Part shown: positions 1-5,937 of the stretch, one piece after another | Position numbering within the stretch: the stretch's first letter is position 1 | Layout: each line of letters opens with the position of its first letter | DNA from: Eubacterium sp. | GTDB taxonomy: Bacteria > Bacillota > Clostridia > Lachnospirales > Lachnospiraceae | Assembly (NCBI GenBank): GCA_017616955.1 | Contig: JAFZXD010000269.1 | Span: forward strand, 1-6,152 | Direction: 5' to 3' | Length of the DNA: 6,152 bases | Notes under the pieces: model-generated | What the model was told of the DNA's origin: nothing | Seen by the model: the letters and a program-made list of their open reading frames with translations, nothing else | Database searches by the model: none | Program-made: the position numbers and the translations under genes

Positions 1-649
1 TATAGATGCAAGGGTAGTGGGAACAGCTAACAACGGACTGACTGCCAAAGAAGAGATAGCTCTCTTTAAACCCGACGTTGTATTTACCGATATCAGAATG
101 CCGGGGCTTACAGGACTTGAGCTTCTTAGAGCAATACCGGAAGTGTCTCCGGATTCAAAGGTGGTTATCATATCGGGATATGCTGAATTCTCATATGCTC
201 AGGAAGCGGTGCAGCATCATGCATTTGACTATCTTCTGAAACCTATAAAAGAAGAAGAACTGACAAGGGTTATGTCAGCCATAGTCAATAATATGGAAGT
301 GGAAACCGGAGGTGAGAGCAAAGAACCTTCTTATGACAGAGTGATTGATAATGTTATCACAGAGATAAGAGAGCATTATATGGAAGATATTTCCCTTACA
401 TCTCTGGCAGCAAAATATAACATTAGTATGGGACATCTCAGCAAGATGATCAAAGAACATCTGAAGGTCAACTTCTCGGATTACATAGCTTCACTCAGAA
501 TACAGCGATCGAAAGAACTTCTTCGTGATGACAGCCTTTCCATACAGGAAATCGCTGAGATTGTTGGATATAATGATTACTTTTATTTTACCAAAGTGTT
601 TAAAAAAGTAGAGGGTATATCACCCAGTAAGTATCGAAAATCTATATAG
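1..649 (+). CDS. YesN-type response regulator, receiver plus AraC-family HTH (5' truncated)
   Basis: This is a two-component response regulator: a cytoplasmic transcription factor switched by phosphorylation of its receiver. The frame is open from base 2 at the window edge. The GTG at 17 is an internal valine of the receiver (context ARVVGTANNG), so the real start lies upstream and about 30 N-terminal residues are missing. Visible receiver landmarks are the phospho-acceptor Asp in TDIRMPG (codon 89-91), the switch Ser in VVIISGYAE (173-175) and the conserved Lys in DYLLKPI (239-241). A short linker leads to a C-terminal AraC/XylS DNA-binding domain (about 340-645) with two helix-turn-helix units, SLTSLAAKYNISMGHLSK and SIQEIAEIVGYNDYFYFTKVF, ending in the family hallmark GISPSKYR. 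The estimated full length of about 245 residues means the compact form, without the long central region of many YesN proteins. Its kinase partner is probably encoded just upstream. Adjacency suggests, but does not prove, that it controls the transporter downstream. Confidence 0.95.
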   Translation, partial: IDARVVGTANNGLTAKEEIALFKPDVVFTDIRMPGLTGLELLRAIPEVSPDSKVVIISGYAEFSYAQEAVQHHAFDYLLKPIKEEELTRVMSAIVNNMEVETGGESKEPSYDRVIDNVITEIREHYMEDISLTSLAAKYNISMGHLSKMIKEHLKVNFSDYIASLRIQRSKELLRDDSLSIQEIAEIVGYNDYFYFTKVFKKVEGISPSKYRKSI

Positions 650-660
650 ATTATTCAAAG

Positions 661-709
661 AAAGATCGCAATGTGCAGTAAAAACTGTGCGAATTTGCGG
701 TCTTTTTTT
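661..709 (+). terminator. Intrinsic terminator after the response regulator
   Basis: An outer stem AGATCGCAA (663-671) pairs with TTGCGGTCT (695-703), including one G-U pair. An inner stem TGCAGT/ACTGTG (two wobbles) closes on an AAAA loop. A run of seven T (703-709) follows at once, and A661/A662 can extend the stem into it. The position 12 bases after the TAG stop fits a rho-independent terminator. It would separate regulator transcription from the transport operon. Confidence 0.85.
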
Positions 710-918
710 GCTTTTTGTAGCATTTTTTGTAATAAATTTCCAATACAACAACAGAAAATTACAAAAAAAGTGAAAATTTTACCAATCCGCAAAATATATT
801 CCATGTTTTTTTAGTACTAATACCGATAAGATGGTTACATCAAGAAAAGGAGTACTCGCATAGTAACTTGAAGGATATTAAGAGGATAAATGGTTTTTTT
901 ATCAGGAGGTAGGTTTTT
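710..918 (+). promoter_or_regulatory. AT-rich control region upstream of the transport operon
   Basis: This gap between the regulator terminator and the binding-protein gene must hold the operon promoter. No TTGACA/TATAAT pair at 16-18 bp spacing is convincing. The best -10-like hexamers are TATATT (795-800) and TAAGAT (827-832), neither with a good -35, which would suit an activator-dependent promoter. Possible operator elements are a direct repeat GAAAATTAC (754-762) / GAAAATTTTAC (772-782) with 18 bp between starts, an 8-bp palindrome GAGTACTC (850-857), another AGTACT at 813-818, and an inverted pair GTTAC (834-838) / GTAAC (863-867). The transcript leader appears long. None of these elements is statistically strong in such AT-rich DNA. 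Confidence 0.4.
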
Positions 919-922
919 ATGA
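890..922 (+). CDS. Possible 10-codon leader ORF overlapping the binding-protein start
   Basis: An ATG at 890 opens a 10-codon frame (MVFLSGGRFL) whose TGA (920-922) overlaps the ATG of the binding-protein gene as ATGA (919-922). A purine-rich AGAGG lies at 881-885, only 4 bases from this ATG, which is shorter than ideal. Ribosomes translating it would cross the strong AGGAGGT of the next gene and stop at its start codon, so it could couple translation. A frame this short often arises by chance, and the main gene already has a near-perfect ribosome binding site. Confidence 0.2.
   Translation: MVFLSGGRFL
904..910 (+). promoter_or_regulatory. Strong ribosome binding site of the solute-binding protein
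   Basis: AGGAGGT is a full match to the anti-Shine-Dalgarno sequence, 8 bases ahead of the ATG at 919. The in-frame ATG at 925 would be 14 bases away, so this site favours 919 as the start. It fits the high expression expected of a solute-binding protein. Confidence 0.85.
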
Positions 923-2169
923 AAATGAGAAAGAAACTTATAAGCATAATGCTCAGCGCAGTGATGCTTGGTTCAGCCCTTGTAGGATGTGGCGGAACTT
1001 CCGGTGGTACAGGCGATACTGGTGCTACTGAGAAGGAAACAACTGCTGAAAGCAAGGTAGAAACTACAGCAGAAGCGGCAGACGAAGGGGGATCAACAGA
1101 AGCTTCAGCTCCGGCTGCAGCGGACGGCGATATAAAAATCGGAGTTTCAATCTGGAGCTCTACCGATGTACTTGGTTCACAGTGTAAGATGATTTTGGAT
1201 AAAGCTGCAGATGCTCTGGGCGTTCAGGTTCAGTATGTGGATCAGGGACACGTATCGGAAAAAGTTACAGCATCGGTAGAGCAGCTCTGTGCAGCTGGTT
1301 GCCAGGGTATTATCATCTGTAACTCATCTGATACAGAGATGGCATCAGCTATCAAGACATGTAACGACAATGGTGTATATCTTGCACAGTTCTTCCGTAT
1401 TATAAGTGAAGAGAACAGCGCAGATATCTTTAAGGCTGCTACAGATTCAGAGTATTATGTAGGAGCAGTTCATGAGAACGAGCCTGAGAATGGTGAGAAA
1501 CTCGTGCAGATCCTTCTTGATAAGGGTGACAGAAACATCGGTCTTATCGGATGGGAGCAGGGTGACGCAACATGGCTCGGAAGATGGGAAGGATACAAGA
1601 AAGGCGTAGAGAAGTGGAATAGTGAACATCCTGATGATCAGGCAGTTCTTTCAGAGCCACAGTATGCCGGAACATCTTCAGAAGGTGGTTCAAAAGCTGC
1701 AGAAGCTCTTATGAGCGCAAATCCTGACCTTGATGCTCTTATCCCTGCAGGTGGTGGTGGAGATCCTCTTCAGGGAGCTATCGCTGCAGTAGAGCGTGCC
1801 GGAAAGACAGATTCTATCGATATAGTATCAACAGACTTCCTTCCAGACCTTGGCGAGAGACTTGCAAACGGTTCTATGGCAGGTGAGTCAGGTGGACATT
1901 ACTGTGATCCACTCTTCGCTTTCATGGCAGTATATAACGCAATCAAGGGTAACTACACAGGAAATGCCGGTAAATTCGAAGATATAAACTTCCCTTACCT
2001 TTATGTAGCATCACCTGAAGATTACGCTGATTATGAGAAGTATTTCGTAGATCAGCTTCCTTACACAGATGAAGAACTTGTAGAAATGTCAACACTCGAT
2101 ATGGAGGGACTTAAGCAGAAGGCAGCATCATTATCAATCGAGGATGCAGCAGCCAGATCGGGTAAATAA
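919..2169 (+). CDS. Lipoprotein solute-binding protein of an ABC importer (periplasmic-binding type 1 fold)
   Basis: This is the extracellular capture subunit of the importer, tethered to the outer face of the membrane. Residues 1-23 form a lipoprotein signal: basic KMRKK, a hydrophobic core, then the lipobox LVGC with the lipidated Cys24. Residues 25-70 are a flexible Gly/Thr/Ser/Glu/Ala linker typical of surface lipoproteins. The domain begins at DIKIGVSIWSSTDVLGSQ (71-88), a first strand typical of sugar-binding (RbsB/Peripla_BP_4-like) proteins. It continues through CQGIIICNSSDTE (128-140), NIGLIGWEQGD (206-216), DLDALIPAGGGGDPLQGAIAAVERAG (270-295) and AGESGGHYCDPLFAFMAVYNAIKG (321-344). 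At 416 residues it exceeds RbsB (about 300) because of the linker and an acidic C-terminal extension after about residue 365. Six Cys occur beyond the lipid Cys (89, 124, 128, 134, 148, 329), which is unusual for an exported protein. The RbsB ligand motifs are too altered to name a substrate. It is first in the operon. Confidence 0.93.
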   Translation: MKMRKKLISIMLSAVMLGSALVGCGGTSGGTGDTGATEKETTAESKVETTAEAADEGGSTEASAPAAADGDIKIGVSIWSSTDVLGSQCKMILDKAADALGVQVQYVDQGHVSEKVTASVEQLCAAGCQGIIICNSSDTEMASAIKTCNDNGVYLAQFFRIISEENSADIFKAATDSEYYVGAVHENEPENGEKLVQILLDKGDRNIGLIGWEQGDATWLGRWEGYKKGVEKWNSEHPDDQAVLSEPQYAGTSSEGGSKAAEALMSANPDLDALIPAGGGGDPLQGAIAAVERAGKTDSIDIVSTDFLPDLGERLANGSMAGESGGHYCDPLFAFMAVYNAIKGNYTGNAGKFEDINFPYLYVASPEDYADYEKYFVDQLPYTDEELVEMSTLDMEGLKQKAASLSIEDAAARSGK

Positions 2170-2184
2170 CACGCAGCACGTGTT
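2168..2184 (+). other. Small hairpin at the binding-protein stop codon
   Basis: AACACG (2168-2173) pairs with CGTGTT (2179-2184) around a 5-base loop, starting inside the TAA stop. A T-run (2195-2200) follows only after a 10-base gap, so this is not a standard terminator. It may protect the upstream message or act together with the larger hairpin beyond it. Confidence 0.35.
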
Positions 2185-2208
2185 GAAAAATACATTTTTT
2201 AATCCCTA

Positions 2209-2235
2209 GGCCGGTATCGCACGGCGGTACCGGCC
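2209..2235 (+). terminator. Strong intercistronic hairpin: attenuator or mRNA-stabilising element
   Basis: GGCCGGTATCGC (2209-2220) pairs with GCGGTACCGGCC (2224-2235) as a 12-bp stem with one G-U pair and a 3-base ACG loop. It is strikingly GC-rich for this DNA. Only a broken T-tract (CATTTTCTGC) follows, so termination is probably partial. Such hairpins between a binding-protein gene and its membrane components commonly let the binding protein be made in excess, by partial termination or by protecting the upstream mRNA from 3' exonucleases. Which mechanism applies here cannot be told from sequence. Confidence 0.7.
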
Positions 2236-2265
2236 CATTTTCTGCAAAAAAAGAGGTGAATCTGT

Positions 2266-3231
2266 ATGAATGCATCAAATGAAACAACCGGAAAAAAGAT
2301 GTCAGGTCAGGTGAAAGGATACCTGTTACTTATTTTCCTGGTTATACTTTCGTGGGGAATATTTAAAGTTATTACCCCGAATAATTTCGGCTCTGCTAAG
2401 AATATGTTGAGCTATTTCGAGGCATCGCTGCTTGCGGCAGTGGGGGCTGTAGGATTTTATTTCGTAATGGTTATGGGAATGTTTGACTTTTCCATAGGCG
2501 CCAACATTATGCTTTCCGCTATAGTCGGATGTGTATTTGCCAATCGTCTTGGACTTGGCTATATGGGTCTGATTGTCGGAAGTTTACTGACAGGAGCTCT
2601 TGTAGGTTTGTTAAATGGTTTCTTCTATGCAAAACTCAGAATTCCGTCAATGATCGTAACAACCGGACTTGCTTTAATCTACGAATCGATCGCGAACTAT
2701 ATTGCAGGCGGCGTGGAACAGACTCTTCCTTCAAACCTGAGGGCGTTCGGTCAGATGCCGGGAAATCTTATCCTGGCAGTTATCGCATTTGCGATTGCTT
2801 ACCTTTTACTTAACTATACAAAGATCGGAACCTATACCTACGCCATAGGAAGCAATGAGTTTGTGGCAAAGAATATGGGTATCAATGTTAACTTCTATAA
2901 AATACTGGCATTTATCATAAGTGGTGCCTTCCTTGGAATCATGGCCGTTCTTACAATAAGTTACGGTTCTTCCATGGTTGCGGTAACCGGTATGGCTTCC
3001 ATGAGCCGAAACTTTGTTCCGACTATGGGATGCTTCTTCGGACTTGCGTTCAAGAAGTACGGCATGCCGCTTCCTGCTATTATAATCGGTGAGTTTGTTA
3101 TAAACATTATCTTCTTCGGATTTATTGCGCTTGGTGCTCCAACCGCTATCCAGGACGTTATCACCGGATTTGCCCTGCTCATTATCGTTACACTTACAAC
3201 TAAAGTTACCAAGGGCGAGATTGTGAAATAA
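2266..3231 (+). CDS. ABC importer permease 1, RbsC-type (BPD_transp_2 family), divergent
   Basis: This integral membrane subunit forms part of the solute channel. At 321 residues it matches RbsC-type permeases. The first membrane segment is about residues 18-37. The conserved GGIDLSVGS-like segment reads MGMFDFSIGANIML (70-83), LNGFFYAKLRIPSMIVTTGLALIY (116-139) matches the family core, and the cytoplasmic coupling loop facing the ATPase is KIGTYTYAIGSNEFVAKNMGINVNFYKI (186-213). The C-terminal third lacks the usual 'LGG.S..GG' stretch and reads MSRNFVPTMGCFFGLAFKKYGMPLPAI (246-272). This marks it as the divergent partner of permease 2, with which it shares NGFFY (117-121 here, 118-122 there). 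The ATG at 2266 follows AGAGGTGA (2252-2259) by 6 bases. The ATPase begins 15 bases after its stop. Confidence 0.92.
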   Translation: MNASNETTGKKMSGQVKGYLLLIFLVILSWGIFKVITPNNFGSAKNMLSYFEASLLAAVGAVGFYFVMVMGMFDFSIGANIMLSAIVGCVFANRLGLGYMGLIVGSLLTGALVGLLNGFFYAKLRIPSMIVTTGLALIYESIANYIAGGVEQTLPSNLRAFGQMPGNLILAVIAFAIAYLLLNYTKIGTYTYAIGSNEFVAKNMGINVNFYKILAFIISGAFLGIMAVLTISYGSSMVAVTGMASMSRNFVPTMGCFFGLAFKKYGMPLPAIIIGEFVINIIFFGFIALGAPTAIQDVITGFALLIIVTLTTKVTKGEIVK

Positions 3232-3239
3232 GGAGGAGG
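3231..3239 (+). promoter_or_regulatory. Ribosome binding site of the ATPase gene
   Basis: AGGAGGAGG overlaps the last base of the permease 1 stop codon and lies 7 bases ahead of the ATG at 3247. Ribosomes finishing permease 1 would end on this site, consistent with coupled translation of channel and ATPase. Confidence 0.8.
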
Positions 3240-3246
3240 ACTTACC

Positions 3247-4746
3247 ATGAGTGATATTAGATTACAGGTAGAGAAAGTCAGCAAGAATTTCGGAATCACC
3301 AAGGCTCTTAAAGAGGTATCTTTCAATATTAATAAGGGTGAGATACATGCTCTTATCGGAGAGAACGGTTCCGGAAAATCAACTCTGACGAACTCTCTTA
3401 CCGGAATATATCAGAAAGACAGCGGTGTTTTCTATCTTGATGGAAAAGAAGTAAGTCCTAAGAATCAGGTTGAAGCCAATAATGAAGGAATCTCCATCAT
3501 TGTGCAGGAACTTGGTACATTGGATGGACTTACAGTTGCCGAAAATATCTTTCTGGGACACGAAGATATGTTCGTGAAGTTTGGCATTAAGAATACAAAT
3601 GCTATGAATCGTCGTGCTACAGAACTTCTTAAACAGTACGGCTTTGAACGTATAAAAGCCTCTGATATGATAGAAAATTACAACTTCGAGGACAGAAAGC
3701 TGGTTGAGATCGTAAAAGCAACTTACTTTGGTCCTAAGATTGTAGTCATTGACGAGACTACCACGGCACTTTCACAGGAAGGACGTGAGGAGCTCTATAA
3801 GCACATGAACAGAATCAGGAGTGAGGGGAATACAGTTATATTCATTTCCCATGACTTACCTGAAGTTCTGAGACTCTCAGATACTATAACAATTCTGAGA
3901 GATGGTGTATATATTGACACGGTTAAGAGTGCTGATGTTGATGAAGAAGCATTAAAGAAACTGATGGTTGGTCGTGAAGTAACCGGAGATTATTATCGTG
4001 CCGATTACGACGAACCGGTTTCAAGTGAAGTTGTTATGAAGGTTAAAGATGTTACCGTACCGGGACTTATATCTCATATTAACTTTGAGCTTCATAAGGG
4101 AGAGATTCTTGGATTCGGTGGATTGTCCGAATCGGGAATGCATGAGGTTGGTAAAGCCTGCTTCGGTGCTTCATTTGACCGTGAAGGAAGTGTAACTCTG
4201 GCAGATGGCACAGAGATCAACGATATCCCTACAGCTATAAAGCACAGCATAGCTTACACTTCAAAGGACAGAGATAACGAATCTCTGGTTATGAATCAGA
4301 GTATCGGAGATAATATATGTCTTCCTTCTCTGGATGATCTTTCAAACAAGGCACATATGCTCAGCGATAAGAAACTGAAGGAATTTGCAAATACTTATGC
4401 CGAGAAAATGTCTACAAAGATGCAGAGTGTCGAACAGTTTGTTTCAGACCTGTCGGGAGGAAATAAGCAGAAGGTAGTTCTGGCACGCTGGATCGGTAAG
4501 GATTCTGACATCCTGGTTCTTGACAGTCCAACTCGAGGTATTGATATCAAGGTTAAACAGGATATCTATCAACTTATGGACAAGATGCGTAAAGAAGGAA
4601 AGTCCATAATAATGATTTCGGAAGAGCTTATGGAGCTGATCGGTATGTGTGACCGTATCCTCATCATGAAGGACGGACAGATAAACGGTGAGCTTGAAAG
4701 AAGTAGAGACATGGATGAGAACAGTCTCATCTCGAAGATGGTATAA
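3247..4746 (+). CDS. RbsA/MglA-type tandem ABC ATPase with one degenerate ATP site
   Basis: This cytoplasmic ATPase powers import. One chain carries two nucleotide-binding domains, and 499 residues is the normal family length. Domain 1 (about 1-245) has Walker A GENGSGKST (38-46, Lys44), Q-loop Gln87, Walker B VVIDE with Glu170 and H-loop His202. Its signature LSxGxxQ is replaced by YNFEDRK (145-151), and the DEPT motif reads DETT. Domain 2 (about 258-499) has an intact LSGGNKQ (402-408). Its Walker A is degenerate (GGLSESGMHEVGK, 291-303), its Walker B glutamate is Ser427 (VLDSPTRGID), and its H-loop position is Ser458. Loss of Walker A and of the H-loop His in domain 2 is usual for RbsA-like proteins. 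Loss of the domain 1 signature and of the domain 2 glutamate goes further. Only the site formed by domain 1 Walker motifs and domain 2 signature looks able to hydrolyse ATP. Flanking permease genes make this an importer, not an exporter. Confidence 0.95.
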   Translation: MSDIRLQVEKVSKNFGITKALKEVSFNINKGEIHALIGENGSGKSTLTNSLTGIYQKDSGVFYLDGKEVSPKNQVEANNEGISIIVQELGTLDGLTVAENIFLGHEDMFVKFGIKNTNAMNRRATELLKQYGFERIKASDMIENYNFEDRKLVEIVKATYFGPKIVVIDETTTALSQEGREELYKHMNRIRSEGNTVIFISHDLPEVLRLSDTITILRDGVYIDTVKSADVDEEALKKLMVGREVTGDYYRADYDEPVSSEVVMKVKDVTVPGLISHINFELHKGEILGFGGLSESGMHEVGKACFGASFDREGSVTLADGTEINDIPTAIKHSIAYTSKDRDNESLVMNQSIGDNICLPSLDDLSNKAHMLSDKKLKEFANTYAEKMSTKMQSVEQFVSDLSGGNKQKVVLARWIGKDSDILVLDSPTRGIDIKVKQDIYQLMDKMRKEGKSIIMISEELMELIGMCDRILIMKDGQINGELERSRDMDENSLISKMV

Positions 4747-4752
4747 GGAGGG
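4745..4752 (+). promoter_or_regulatory. Ribosome binding site that decides the permease 2 start
   Basis: AAGGAGGG overlaps the ATPase stop codon. The ATG at 4753 begins directly after it with about 1 base of spacing, too close for normal initiation. The ATG at 4759 has 7 bases of spacing, so 4759 is the preferred start. Confidence 0.75.
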
Positions 4753-4758
4753 ATGATC

Positions 4759-5724
4759 ATGGCTAATCAAGGAATAGAGGTTTCCAAGGCACAGGCTTTG
4801 AAGAAACAGTCAATACATAAAATGATCCGTTCCGCTCTTCCTATCATCGGTCTTATAGCGGTTTGTGTGATCTTTAATATATTGACAAAAGGAAATATGT
4901 GGAATAGCCGTAAGCTTATTCTGAATCAGGTTTACGTGGTTCTGATTTCAGCTACCGGTGTATTCTTTATAATGACTATGGGTGGTCTCGATTTCTCACA
5001 GGGCTCTATACTCGGAATCGCATCCATCGTCGTATGTAAACTGTCAGGAATAAATATGGGCCTGGCGGTAGCAGGAGGAATCCTGGCAGGTGCAGCTATA
5101 GGTGCATTTAACGGATTCTTCTATGTAAACAGAAAGATTAAATCTTTCATCGTTACTATATGTACTATGTTCCTGTTCCGAGGATTCATCAAATATATGG
5201 CTTCGAATTCTCCGGTTGCGGCGAGCATGAAGGTTTATGATTATGATACAACAGCAATAAAGCTTGGTATTACAGCAGCAGTACTGATTATCGGATTTGT
5301 AGTATTCCGTTTTACTAAATTTGGAACATACTTAAAGGCAATCGGTGCAGGAGAGAAAGCTGCAAAGTTTGCAGGTATCCGTACAGACAAGATGAAGTTC
5401 TTGATCTATGTACTTTCAGGAGCTATCACAGGTCTTGCAGCATTTGTAAACATTGTTAAGAATGGTTCTGCAACAGCAAACGTTGGTAATCAGCTTGAGA
5501 CTCAGATCCTTATCGCACTTGTACTTGGTGGTATGCCTATATCAGGAGGTGCAAAGGTAAGATTTGAGAATATAATCGTAGGTTCACTTTTATATATTGT
5601 CCTTAATAACGGACTTACTATGATGGGACTTACAACACAGGCTATGCAGCTTATTCAGGGTGTAATCTTCCTGATATTCGTAGCGGTATTTGCTGATAGA
5701 CAGAGTCTGTCAGTTATTAAATAA
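4759..5724 (+). CDS. ABC importer permease 2, RbsC-type (BPD_transp_2 family)
   Basis: This is the second channel subunit and the more canonical of the two. From the chosen start at 4759 it has 321 residues, the same length as permease 1; the ATG at 4753 would add two but sits against the ribosome binding site. The basic N-terminus (KKQSIHKMIR) is followed by a membrane segment at about 26-42. Family motifs are MGGLDFSQGSILGIAS (74-89, the GGIDLSVGS element), FNGFFYVNRKIKSFIVT (117-133), coupling loop FTKFGTYLKAIGAGEKAAKFAGI (185-207) and LIALVLGGMPISGG (251-264). The C-terminal VLNNGLTMMGLTTQAMQLIQGVIFLIFVAVFAD (281-313) matches RbsC's 'LNNGL' end. It follows the ATPase by 12 bases and is probably the last gene of the operon. 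Two different permeases imply a heterodimer in place of RbsC's homodimer. Confidence 0.93.
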   Translation: MANQGIEVSKAQALKKQSIHKMIRSALPIIGLIAVCVIFNILTKGNMWNSRKLILNQVYVVLISATGVFFIMTMGGLDFSQGSILGIASIVVCKLSGINMGLAVAGGILAGAAIGAFNGFFYVNRKIKSFIVTICTMFLFRGFIKYMASNSPVAASMKVYDYDTTAIKLGITAAVLIIGFVVFRFTKFGTYLKAIGAGEKAAKFAGIRTDKMKFLIYVLSGAITGLAAFVNIVKNGSATANVGNQLETQILIALVLGGMPISGGAKVRFENIIVGSLLYIVLNNGLTMMGLTTQAMQLIQGVIFLIFVAVFADRQSLSVIK

Positions 5725-5755
5725 TACAATCAAACTTAACTCTTCAAACAGAGGG

Positions 5756-5795
5756 ACGGCGGCAAATCGGATTCGATTTGCCGTTGTTCATTTTA
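5756..5795 (+). terminator. Terminator-like hairpin closing the transport operon
   Basis: CGGCAAATCG (5760-5769) pairs perfectly with CGATTTGCCG (5774-5783) around a GATT loop. The stem can extend outward by four more pairs (5756-5759 with 5784-5787, two of them G-U). The following TTGTTCATTTTA is T-rich but interrupted. The position 31 bases after the permease 2 stop fits the end of the operon. Termination may be less than complete. Confidence 0.75.
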
Positions 5796-5937
5796 TAGGG
5801 ATAGAAATTGCTTTATTGATTATTCTTATAAATGGTTATATCAAAACACAGGTTGAATAATAACGGTTTTGTGTTATATTGAATAAGTATTTGTTTGATA
5901 TGAACGTTTGGGTTATATAAGGAAGGAGATAGAAGTT
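5796..5937 (+). promoter_or_regulatory. Promoter region of the flavin reductase-like gene
   Basis: A plausible sigma-70-type promoter is TTGAAT (5853-5858), 16 bp, TATATT (5875-5880), the best in the window. It would give a leader of about 50 bases. The heptamer GTTATAT occurs three times (5835-5841, 5873-5879, 5912-5918) at 38- and 39-bp steps, the middle copy overlapping the -10. TTGAATAA occurs at 5853-5860 and 5879-5886. AACACA (5845-5850) and TGTGTT (5870-5875) form an inverted pair around the spacer. The ribosome binding site AAGGAGA (5923-5929) lies 8 bases ahead of the ATG at 5938. Confidence 0.5.

Noticed and set aside
17..19. GTG as the start of the response regulator
   Set aside because: The frame stays open to the window edge, and the preceding residues (IDARV) continue the receiver fold. 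A start here would remove the first strand and the acidic pocket.
795..832. A definite sigma-70 promoter for the transport operon
   Set aside because: TATATT and TAAGAT are acceptable -10 hexamers, but neither has a reasonable -35 at 16-18 bp, so no promoter is called as such.
925..927. Second ATG as the start of the binding protein
   Set aside because: It is 14 bases from the ribosome binding site, against 8 for the ATG at 919, and using it would shorten the basic start of the signal peptide.
840..1055. Minus-strand open frame across the binding-protein start
   Set aside because: It is antisense to the signal peptide and linker, has no ribosome binding site or recognisable domain, and is explained by the codon pattern of the real gene.
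2529..2813. Plus-strand alternative frame inside permease 1
   Set aside because: Its Cys/Arg-rich composition resembles no protein family, and the overlapping frame is an unmistakable permease.
2961..3326. Minus-strand open frame of about 120 codons across the permease 1/ATPase junction
   Set aside because: It spans the ends of two clear plus-strand genes, shows no family motif and no good start signal, and looks like a coding shadow.
4444..4770. Minus-strand open frames under the ATPase C-terminus
   Set aside because: They are antisense to the conserved LSGGNKQ/Walker B region, with no domain of their own, and overlap each other in different frames, as chance frames do.
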